Below are positions 44,545 to 51,705 of a DNA stretch of 62,053 bases, one piece after another. The position numbers and the translations under genes are program-made. The notes under the pieces were generated by a model. That model worked only from the letters and a program-made list of their open reading frames with translations, searched no databases and was not told the DNA's origin. Source of the stretch: a virus. The stretch lies in IMG/VR virus record IMGVR_UViG_3300042691_032824, positions 1 through 62,053 of that record. The stretch is one strand, 5' to 3'. The number at the start of each line of letters is the position of its first letter. Within the stretch, counting starts at the first letter, position 1.

Positions 44545-44958
44545 ATGCAAACAAGAGTGTTTTTATCAGGTGCAATAGAAGATGTTACTTCTGATTTTAA
44601 GTATAGTTGGAGAGATGAAGCTACTTTACTTTTAGATCAAAGAGGTTTTAAGGCCATTAATCCAATGGACTATGCCTTAGAAGAAGAGGACTGCGAACCA
44701 AAAGAAATAGTAGATAAGAATCTCTTCCTTCAAAAAAGCTGTGATATCCTGCTGGTAGAATACACGATATTATATAGGGCTTATATAGGAACTGACTTTG
44801 AAATGACGTGGGCTCATTTAAACAATCAGCCTGTTATTGTTTGGGCTCATCAAAATCTACAACACAGAATTTATCTGAAGTTTCTTGCAACAAAAGTTGC
44901 AGACACACTAGAAGAAGCTGTAGAATATATCTCTAATACATATCCATCAAAAAAATAA
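44545..44958 (+). CDS. Nucleoside 2-deoxyribosyltransferase-like protein
   Basis: A 137-residue protein of the nucleoside 2-deoxyribosyltransferase-like fold: VFLSGAIEDV at the start (family form V[FY]LSGP/A) and IGTDFEMTWAHLNNQPVIVW for the second half, which holds the catalytic-acid region. It could exchange or hydrolyse bases on deoxynucleosides, linking it to nucleotide salvage or to making a modified base. ATG 44545 is favoured by AGGA 6 bases before it and by the family N-terminus; ATG 44527 would add six residues. Confidence 0.8.
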   Translation: MQTRVFLSGAIEDVTSDFKYSWRDEATLLLDQRGFKAINPMDYALEEEDCEPKEIVDKNLFLQKSCDILLVEYTILYRAYIGTDFEMTWAHLNNQPVIVWAHQNLQHRIYLKFLATKVADTLEEAVEYISNTYPSKK

Positions 44959-44972
44959 CGGAAGGAAAAAAA

Positions 44973-45164
44973 ATGTCCGACAATAAGTTCAATTACTTTG
45001 CAGTAGTTACAACAACTCTTGTAAAGGCAAAGAATAAGCAAGATGCTGAGAAGATCAGCATGGGTCGTCGCAATGTAAATGGTGAGGTTCTGTTTAAGTC
45101 AACAGATATCGAACGTATTTCATCTGTACAGGCACACAAGCAAATCAATCAATTATCAGCATAA
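44973..45164 (+). CDS. Small protein sharing a domain with the tail-cluster phosphoesterase
   Basis: A 63-residue protein. The stretch VVTTTLVKAKNKQDAEKISM aligns with VTKTHIVKAKNMKHARGLVE at the N-terminus of the phosphoesterase at 16252, and GEVLF with GSVMA after it. It uses CGT, CGC, AAG and ATC more than its neighbours, has a GGAAGG ribosome site and a strong terminator right after it, so it is probably well expressed. Function unknown; perhaps a partner- or nucleic-acid-binding module. Confidence 0.78.
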   Translation: MSDNKFNYFAVVTTTLVKAKNKQDAEKISMGRRNVNGEVLFKSTDIERISSVQAHKQINQLSA

Positions 45165-45169
45165 GTACT

Positions 45170-45204
45170 AGCCAGGGCTAGATTTTTTTCTAGCTCTGGC
45201 TTTT
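45170..45204 (+). terminator. Rho-independent terminator
   Basis: A 12-bp stem AGCCAGGGCTAG / CTAGCTCTGGCT (one G-T pair) around an ATTTTTTT loop, followed by TTTT. It closes the unit ending with the small protein at 44973. Confidence 0.85.
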
Positions 45205-45222
45205 CTATACATTGGAGTAAAA

Positions 45223-45924
45223 ATGATCATTGCACAAATGGTTGGAAGAAATGAGTCTTCTAGATTTTTGGAGCCAGTTCTTCAGAGAATTAAAAGCCAA
45301 GTAGATAAAATAGTTTTTACAGACGACTGCTCAACAGATGACACAGCTGAAATAGCTAAGAAGTATGCGGAAGTCTACTCAAATGAAGAGCCTTTATTTT
45401 CTTCAAATGAAGGTTTGCTACGAGCAAAAGCTTGGCGCAATTTAGAAAATCACGCAAGTGAAGGCGATTGGATTATCGCAATAGACTGTGATGAAAAGCT
45501 GTACAACGTTGAAGATATTAATAATAGTAATATTAAAACAGTTTTAGATAAATCACCATATGATGTAGTAAATGTGCGTTTTTATCATATGTGGAATGAA
45601 TCACAATATAGAGTTGATAAACTATGGGCACCCAATAATAGCTCAAGAATCTTTAGATTTAAACCTGATGGTAAGTTTTTAGATCGCAAGTTAGCTTGTG
45701 GTTCTGAACCTACATATGTAGTTGAAGACATTAGAAGAAAAAATTATTGGCTCCACTCTGGCTTAATCATGCAGCACTTAGGATATACTTACGATGACGA
45801 CAAGCAAAATAAGTATATGAGATACATGAATTTAGACAAGGGCGAGTTTCACAACTTAAACCATATCCAATCAATTATCGATCCTAATCCAACACTAATT
45901 AACTGGGGAAATTTCGGAATATGA
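45223..45924 (+). CDS. Family 2 glycosyltransferase (second)
   Basis: A 233-residue GT2-like enzyme: MIIAQMVGRNESSRFLEPV, VFTDDCSTDDT and IIAIDCDEKL (DXD-type metal site near residue 90) are characteristic. The C-terminal part (WLHSGLIMQHLGYTYDDDK) carries the acceptor-side helices. It begins after a terminator with GGAG ahead, so it starts a new unit, and overlaps the next gene by 4 bases (ATGA). Acceptor unknown; with the GT at 42832 it suggests phage glycosylation of DNA or virion. Confidence 0.86.
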   Translation: MIIAQMVGRNESSRFLEPVLQRIKSQVDKIVFTDDCSTDDTAEIAKKYAEVYSNEEPLFSSNEGLLRAKAWRNLENHASEGDWIIAIDCDEKLYNVEDINNSNIKTVLDKSPYDVVNVRFYHMWNESQYRVDKLWAPNNSSRIFRFKPDGKFLDRKLACGSEPTYVVEDIRRKNYWLHSGLIMQHLGYTYDDDKQNKYMRYMNLDKGEFHNLNHIQSIIDPNPTLINWGNFGI

Positions 45925-46568
45925 AAACATATAATGCACCAGACACAATCAAAAAAGTTTCTCTTCTTCTAGAAAACAAACAAAGATTTGCTTTTGTGAC
46001 ATACACAAGATCTGCGATTTTTTCAGCAATAGGTGAAGTAAAGGGTGACAAAAAACCACCGAAGCATTTCACGAAATGTATTCTTGATGGATTGCAAAAT
46101 CAAGATGAACTGTTTGTCAGAGCAGCTCAAAACGATTTAGTTAATTCTTCTCTTGAGAGATTTAAAGAATTGGGTATTAACGCAAGTAATTTTTATGACC
46201 CAGGTTTTTTAGAATACTACATTAATAATAACTATGATGTATTCAAAACTTTCGCTTCGTGGTATTTTAAATATACTAAAGCAGTTGTTGTTTCATTCCA
46301 AAATGAATCATACATAGGAAAATACTTTTCCACAGATTCAACCTTTATACAGGTGCCATACAATGACTTTTATTCAAAAGTAGATAGCATAACTAAAGAA
46401 GTACTTTCTAATAGAAATGGTGCAGAGATAGTTATACTTGACTGCCCAATGCTAAGTTCGGCAATTGCACCCAAAATTTGGGCAGAATCAAATATGTCAA
46501 TCCTTGACCTTGGTAGAACTTTAAACGCTGCTAGATCGTTGGTCAAGACTAATGATTCAAAGAAATAA
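45921..46568 (+). CDS. Hypothetical protein, possible GT-D-like fold
   Basis: A 215-residue protein. FAFVTYTRSAIFSAIGE at the start and EIVILDCPMLSSAIAPKIWA followed by SILDLGRTLNAARS at the end recall the GT-D glycosyltransferase pattern (N-terminal substrate loop, C-terminal lGp...DiG). The resemblance is weak. Four-base overlap with the GT2 gene supports joint function in sugar transfer. Confidence 0.62.
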   Translation: MKTYNAPDTIKKVSLLLENKQRFAFVTYTRSAIFSAIGEVKGDKKPPKHFTKCILDGLQNQDELFVRAAQNDLVNSSLERFKELGINASNFYDPGFLEYYINNNYDVFKTFASWYFKYTKAVVVSFQNESYIGKYFSTDSTFIQVPYNDFYSKVDSITKEVLSNRNGAEIVILDCPMLSSAIAPKIWAESNMSILDLGRTLNAARSLVKTNDSKK

Positions 46569-47217
46569 AAAAGACGAACTTACAGACAAACAGTATCTGA
46601 CTCATCTTTTATTTGAGACAGATAAATCTTTCTCTGCAATTGCCCAGAGTATGGAGTTGACATTAAATGAGCTTAACTCCATGCTTAAAAAACTTGGTCT
46701 TTACTGGGTAAAAGATCACAGAAGAAAGATGTCAAAGGGGCAAACAGTCTTAACTAGCGTTGCTAAAAAACTATTACCAGGTCAAAAAATAGTTAATGAA
46801 TATCATATCGGAGATAGGTTAAAATTAGACGTATATTGCCCTTCCTACAAACTTGCTCTTGAGTTTCATGGCATACAGCATTTCAAATATAGCCCATTAT
46901 TTTTTGATTCTAAAGATGAGTTTATTGAAGCACAAAAGAGAGATGACAAAAAAGCCGTTCTTTGTGCAGAACAAGGAATTGTACTTGTCGTATTTAGATA
47001 TAATGACAACATATCAGAAGAGAATGTCTATGCTAGAATATTAGACGCCATAAAAAGTACAGCCGATGATAAATCTGTAGTTAAAAAAATAAAAAAACCA
47101 AGTGTAAAACAAAATCAGATGTATCAAAAAGCAAAAGAGATAAGATCAGAACGCAATAAAAAATATTATAAGCAGATGAAAGAGCAAAGAAAAAATGGAA
47201 GAAGAAGTAAAGACTGA
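46552..47217 (+). CDS. VSR/DUF559-like PD-(D/E)XK endonuclease with HTH N-terminus
   Basis: A 221-residue protein. Residues 10-50 form a helix-turn-helix-like segment (FSAIAQSMELTLNELNSMLK). The nuclease core shows LKLDVYCPSYKLALEFHGIQ with Asp93, Glu104, His106 and His110, followed by RDDKKAVLCAEQGIVLVVF, as in very-short-patch-repair and DUF559 nucleases. The tail is strongly basic. It may be a repair nuclease or a free-standing homing endonuclease. It overlaps both neighbours, the helicase by 23 bases. Confidence 0.8.
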   Translation: MIQRNKKDELTDKQYLTHLLFETDKSFSAIAQSMELTLNELNSMLKKLGLYWVKDHRRKMSKGQTVLTSVAKKLLPGQKIVNEYHIGDRLKLDVYCPSYKLALEFHGIQHFKYSPLFFDSKDEFIEAQKRDDKKAVLCAEQGIVLVVFRYNDNISEENVYARILDAIKSTADDKSVVKKIKKPSVKQNQMYQKAKEIRSERNKKYYKQMKEQRKNGRRSKD

Positions 47218-48664
47218 GACTCCTCAGTATCCAATTGAATACCAGGTTTTTGCCCTTTCTCTTAGAAACCCTGGCTCGATTGCGTACTTTGACGCGCAAC
47301 TGCCTGAAGATATCGTTGGCACAATAAATAACCAAATTGGAATAAATGAATTTTACAAAGCACTTTTAGCTTATCATCATGTTACTAAACTAGACTTAGT
47401 TGATCCGGTTGCTTTTAAGTCTTGGCTTGAATCAGAAACAGATATACATTCAGGTCTCGGTGGTGCAATAGGTGTTGACACCATGATAGATATTCTTTTA
47501 AATATAAAGATATCAGATCATGAGTCTGTAACTCAGGTAATTAAACATAGAGCCAACAAACAAAAGCAGCTTAATATTCTCCAGGAACTAGAGTTTATTT
47601 TAACTCAAAAAGGGGAAAAGACAGCTAAAGAAATAGCTAGAATTTCTGAGATAACAACAGAAATTAAAAACTTAGAAAATGAATTAAATTTTAACCCTTT
47701 AGATAGCGTTACTACAGCAGAAGATATAGCGAAAAGAGCAGAGTCTCTTTTGGATATACCAAGTTTTCTTCCAACCCAATACAAATCTTTGAATAGAGCA
47801 ATGGGGTATACGGACGAGGGAGGTTTCTTTAGGGGCGCAGTTCATGCGATTATTGCTCCTTCTGGAAAAGGCAAAAGCACTTTTGCCAAATGCTTAGTTA
47901 ACAATTGGGCAGATACTGGTTATAGAGTATTATACGTAAACTTTGAGGAAGCAGTTCCTCACTGGGAAAGAGTTCTTATGACTCAGATAATAGAGAAGAA
48001 CGTATATGCAGAAGCATCAAATTGGTCTGATAAAGAAAAAGAAGACAACTTAAATAAGTTCCAAGAAAAGCTAAACCAGTGGGGCGACAGATTCATGGTT
48101 AGACATGACCCAGATACTCCATATTTTGAGGACCTTGAAAAGTGGCTACGAAGCATTATGGGTCATTCGGAACTAATCCCAGACGTTATTGTGATTGACA
48201 CAATCCAATCCATGTTCACTAGATCTTCAGGAAAAGGTAAGCCACGTTGGGGTGAGTTTGAAGAGATGATGGTTAGACTAGAGAAGCTTGCTAGAGATAT
48301 GAGTTGCGTCTTAATTATCACAGCTCAAGAAAACGCAAACAGAATGAAAGAAAGAAGAGAAGTAGTTCAGCAGTCTGATACTGGCGGCTCTCTTTCTATC
48401 CAGCAAAAGTGTGCTGTCACAATATTTATTACAGAAAAAAAATTAATAAGTGGAGATGATTCAGAAGATGAGAATATAATGCAACTGCAGATCCCAAAAA
48501 ATAGAATAACTGGATCTACATATGTGTACAATTCTCCTCTAGTTAAGTACATAGATCAGCATAAAAAATATGTTGAATATGAACCGATAACAGCAGAATC
48601 ATACGCTAAAATAGTTAACTCAGAAGACATGGAAGAACTCATGTCTAGTATCAATATATTGTAA
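47195..48664 (+). CDS. DnaB-like replicative helicase
   Basis: A 489-residue RecA-fold helicase. Walker A is APSGKGKST near residue 220 and Walker B is VIVIDTIQSM near 331, followed by RLEKLARDMSCVLIITAQEN (H3-type sensor) and TGGSLSIQQKCAVTIFI. The N-terminal 170 residues are helical. It should unwind DNA at the phage fork, with the PriS-like primase and the DnaE-type polymerase encoded downstream. Confidence 0.88.
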   Translation: MEEEVKTETPQYPIEYQVFALSLRNPGSIAYFDAQLPEDIVGTINNQIGINEFYKALLAYHHVTKLDLVDPVAFKSWLESETDIHSGLGGAIGVDTMIDILLNIKISDHESVTQVIKHRANKQKQLNILQELEFILTQKGEKTAKEIARISEITTEIKNLENELNFNPLDSVTTAEDIAKRAESLLDIPSFLPTQYKSLNRAMGYTDEGGFFRGAVHAIIAPSGKGKSTFAKCLVNNWADTGYRVLYVNFEEAVPHWERVLMTQIIEKNVYAEASNWSDKEKEDNLNKFQEKLNQWGDRFMVRHDPDTPYFEDLEKWLRSIMGHSELIPDVIVIDTIQSMFTRSSGKGKPRWGEFEEMMVRLEKLARDMSCVLIITAQENANRMKERREVVQQSDTGGSLSIQQKCAVTIFITEKKLISGDDSEDENIMQLQIPKNRITGSTYVYNSPLVKYIDQHKKYVEYEPITAESYAKIVNSEDMEELMSSINIL

Positions 48665-48671
48665 GGGCACT

Positions 48672-49475
48672 ATGTTACACATAACAACACAACAATTAAA
48701 AGATTTTCAAACATGTGAAAGACTTTACGATTTTAGACACAGAGAAAAGCTGGCTGAAACAATTGGTGGAAGACAACTGCTGTCTGCAAAGTTTGAATCA
48801 ACATTAAAAAGTATTGTTCATTATTTCTTTTATAAAAAACAAGCAGGTGTGACTCCATCGTACGCCTCACTTTTGAATAGATGGGAAAAGTTATGGTTTC
48901 CTAAAGAGACATCTTCATTTGATATTGTTTATGAGCAGCACGAAACCTTGTATGGGAATACAGCTAGCTTGACAAGCAAAGCAGCATTTGTTTTATTAGA
49001 TCTTATAGAAAACTTTGGAGATCAAGATATTATACCTATTGGTATTGATGAAGAATATATCGCACCAATAACTGATGATGTAGCAATTAAAGATAAGTTT
49101 GATTTAATTTATTCAAAAAATAAAAAAATATATGTTGTTAAATGGGTGTTTAATCACAAGCTAAAGTATGAAGACAGTTATATTTTTGATTTTGCGGTAA
49201 TGAACGTTGGCTTTATGAATAAGTTCTGTGACAAAAAGAATATAACTAGTTTTGGTTATGTTGATTTAATGAATCAAAAATCAGATTTTATAGAATTTTC
49301 AGTAGAAAATGCAGACATCGAAGCTTTAAAATACTGGTGCAATTCTTTGTACGAGGAAAAAACATTTCCTTCAAGAAGAGGGCTAACCTCATATTGCAAG
49401 TCATGCCCATTCGATAAGCCATGCTCTAAGTGGGTTGCATGGGAAAAAAAGGAGCAAAAAAATGTCAAAAAATAA
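48672..49475 (+). CDS. RecB/Cas4-like protein with a degenerate active site
   Basis: A 267-residue protein like the PD-(D/E)XK family: N-terminal ITTQQLKDFQTCERLYDFRH with Cys15 and C-terminal YCKSCPFDKPC give the four-cysteine iron-sulfur pattern of AddB/Cas4 nucleases. The nuclease core IKDKFDLIYSKNKKIYVVKW keeps the first Asp but has Val-Lys-Trp where the family has Asp-x-Lys, so catalysis is probably lost. It may be a structural partner of the intact relative at 55779 or of the helicase just upstream. Confidence 0.76.
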   Translation: MLHITTQQLKDFQTCERLYDFRHREKLAETIGGRQLLSAKFESTLKSIVHYFFYKKQAGVTPSYASLLNRWEKLWFPKETSSFDIVYEQHETLYGNTASLTSKAAFVLLDLIENFGDQDIIPIGIDEEYIAPITDDVAIKDKFDLIYSKNKKIYVVKWVFNHKLKYEDSYIFDFAVMNVGFMNKFCDKKNITSFGYVDLMNQKSDFIEFSVENADIEALKYWCNSLYEEKTFPSRRGLTSYCKSCPFDKPCSKWVAWEKKEQKNVKK

Positions 49476-50151
49476 TTCCAATAATGTTCTTGATGATCTT
49501 TTATCAGATAAAATTCAAACAACTTCTTTAAAAGATGAGGATAAAATATTAGAACCTCTTCTTGAAGAAATCAATTTAATAATTGATGAAGGAATTAGAT
49601 CTTTTGTAAGATCTATATTGTATAGAGCTGATGGATTTTGGCAAATACCATCTAGTTTTTCTGGCAAATATCATCCAAAAGACGAGCATGGAGAGGGGGG
49701 CAATGTCCTTCATACAAAGAGAGCAGTAAAAATTGCAAGAATTATGTGCGATTCATACTCCCTCCCGCAAGAAGATATTGACATAGTTATCGCAGCAATG
49801 CTTTTGCATGATGTTACTAAAGGTGTAAAGGATGAAACATCTAATGCATACAAGTATGATCCAATGCACCCATACACAGTAGGCCTTTTTGTCCGAAGAT
49901 GTCAAGAAGATGACAAAAATTATGCTTCAGAAGTGCAGTCTTCAACATTGTTTTTGTCAGAAGATGTAGTTCAATCAATTCTGCGTTTGGTAAGATGTCA
50001 TTTAGGCCCATGGTCACCAGTCCCCGAAACTACTCCAATTACATTTATGGATATGATAGTGCACATGGCAGACAATATTTCGTCTAAGCTCCATCATATT
50101 GTTGAGGTCGACAATGTGGTAGAATCTAGATGGAAAAATTATGACGAATGA
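49462..50151 (+). CDS. HD-domain phosphohydrolase
   Basis: A 229-residue protein with an HD-type metal site: VLHTKRAVKIARIM (first His), AAMLLHDVTKG (His-Asp) and PMHPYTVG, and a later MDMIVHMAD. Such proteins cleave nucleotides or cyclic nucleotides; in phages they often act on dNTPs. ATG 49462 is used because AAAGGAG lies 8 bases ahead; it overlaps the previous gene by 14 bases. The next small gene starts inside its end. Confidence 0.85.
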   Translation: MSKNNSNNVLDDLLSDKIQTTSLKDEDKILEPLLEEINLIIDEGIRSFVRSILYRADGFWQIPSSFSGKYHPKDEHGEGGNVLHTKRAVKIARIMCDSYSLPQEDIDIVIAAMLLHDVTKGVKDETSNAYKYDPMHPYTVGLFVRRCQEDDKNYASEVQSSTLFLSEDVVQSILRLVRCHLGPWSPVPETTPITFMDMIVHMADNISSKLHHIVEVDNVVESRWKNYDE

Positions 50152-50309
50152 TAACAATATAATCCTAAAAAGATTTACTCTCTTAAAAAGATTAGATTAC
50201 TTTATAGAAGAATCTATATATTATAGAACTCATTCAGAATCTTTTTTGAATAAAAAAAATACACTAATAAATATCAACCAAAACACTCGGTAAAACAAAA
50301 GTATTATGA
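50141..50309 (+). CDS. Small hypothetical protein, +1 frameshift at CGG 50288
   Basis: A 55-residue protein starting inside the end of the HD gene. In the zero frame codon 50 is CGG immediately followed by TAA. With the +1 shift after residue 49 the sequence goes on GKTKVLL and stops at TGA 50307-50309, giving an exact ATGA overlap with the primase start. The N-terminal part is helical and basic (ILKRFTLLKRLDYFIEES). Function unknown; the coupling suggests a link to primase translation. Confidence 0.68.
50288..50290 (+). other. +1 frameshift site 6 (ACT CGG T, stop follows)
   Basis: In-frame CGG directly before TAA. Skipping C reads GGT AAA, avoids the stop and ends in TGA that overlaps the primase ATG at 50306. 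The perfect overlap is what supports a shift here. Confidence 0.72.
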
Positions 50310-51521
50310 AAATTAACTTAGATAGTAAATTTCTTTCTGAATGGAAATATTATGAAGTCGCAAGATACGTTCCCTCTCTTGGTAGGGTTATAAGAGAGAA
50401 GAATAAAATCATTGAGTTTAAAGATATCAAAGAGTATTCAGAAAAAAATAATAACAATGGTATATACACTTCTGTATTTGCCTATAACTCAGAAGATCTA
50501 GAAAAAGCTACACGTCTTCGGACCACTTTACTTTGACCTGGATCACGCAGACTTTAGTGTAGCTATGCAAGAGTGTGTTAAGTTATACGAATATCTTGCA
50601 AAACGAATCCCAAAGCAATCTATTTTAGTGTATTTTACTGGCAAAAAAGGCTTCCATATAGAATGTGAACCTGTTGCCTTAGGCATTAACCCTAGCAATA
50701 CACTACCTAAAGTATTTAGATATATCGCAACAAAATTAAAGAAAGATCTTGAATTAGTTAGTCTTGATTTTAGCGTATATGATCTAAGAAGAATGTGGCG
50801 TTTACCTGGGTCTAAGCACCAAAGTACTGGTCTATATAAAACTCTTTTAAATCCACTTGGTAATGATTCAATCTTATATTCTGATCAAGAAACAATAGTG
50901 AATTACTCTTCTACTTTGCAGCCTATTGATGTAGCTGAACAAAGCTTTGCTTACTCAGCTAATGAATGGTATCGAGAAAACATTTATGAAATGGAAGAAG
51001 ATGAAAAAAGAAAAGACAATCCTCTAGACTATTTTAATAAGTTTGGTTCAAAAGCTTTTAAAGACTTAAAAGAAACCCATAAAGTTTTTGATAGAGACGC
51101 CCTTCTTCACGGTTGCTCTGCTGTTGCAAGACTAAAAAAACAAGCTGAAGAACAGCATTTTTTGGAACACGAAGCTAGATTGTTTTTGTGTTCAATACTA
51201 ACTTATACTGAAGATTCGATAAAGTTTCTGCATGAAATACTCAGCAACTGCTCTGATTACTCATTTGATAAATCTTCTGCACACATAAATGATTGGGTTA
51301 AAAGAAGACAGATGGGAACTGGCGGTAGACCATTTACTTGTGATAGAGCAAATGCAGTCGGTGTTGGCTGTGGAGAATGTAAACTAGAAAGAAAAAATAA
51401 ATGGGCTCAAATTGGAAACAAATATGTTGAAACTACAGAAAAGTCTTCACCATCACCAATTAGATACGCCTATAAAAATATAAAGAAAGAGGAAAATAAT
51501 GGCAATAAGAAATCCAGATGA
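50306..51521 (+). CDS. PriS-like (archaeo-eukaryotic) primase, +1 frameshift at CGG 50519
   Basis: A 404-residue product after a +1 shift following residue 71. The first residues in the new frame are GPLYFDLDH, with Asp77 and Asp79 as the catalytic pair of AEP primases; GKKGFH near residue 112 is the second motif and VSLDFSVYDLRRMWRLPGS supplies the third Asp and the following basic strand. The C-terminus has Cys residues (TCDRANAVGVGCGECK) for metal binding. It would make primers for the DnaE-type polymerase. The unshifted 76-residue product lacks all catalytic residues, so primase supply depends on the shift. Confidence 0.9.
50519..50521 (+). other. +1 frameshift site 7 (CTT CGG A)
   Basis: In-frame CGG after primase residue 71; skipping C reads GGA CCA CTT and the catalytic FDLD. 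The unshifted frame ends at TGA 50534-50536. Confidence 0.92.
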
Positions 51522-51705
51522 TGTAATTGGCGTCTGCTCTGAGTGTAAATCAGATCAGCCAATGGGCTACATGGAAAATAGCGCGTTTGCTCAAGCTGGT
51601 ATAGCTGTTCCTTGTAAGTTTTGTGGAGGAATTGTAATTATAACCTATAGAGAAACAAGAGATCAATCACTTGGTAACTCTGATAGGGAGAGAGGGATAA
51701 ATTGA
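51499..51705 (+). CDS. Small zinc-ribbon protein
   Basis: A 68-residue protein with two CxxC knuckles (GVCSECKSD and PCKFCGG) about 28 residues apart, a zinc-ribbon layout. AGAGGA precedes its ATG, which lies inside the primase end; its stop TGA overlaps the TTG start of the polymerase (TTGA). It may bind nucleic acid or a replisome partner. Confidence 0.8.
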   Translation: MAIRNPDDVIGVCSECKSDQPMGYMENSAFAQAGIAVPCKFCGGIVIITYRETRDQSLGNSDRERGIN

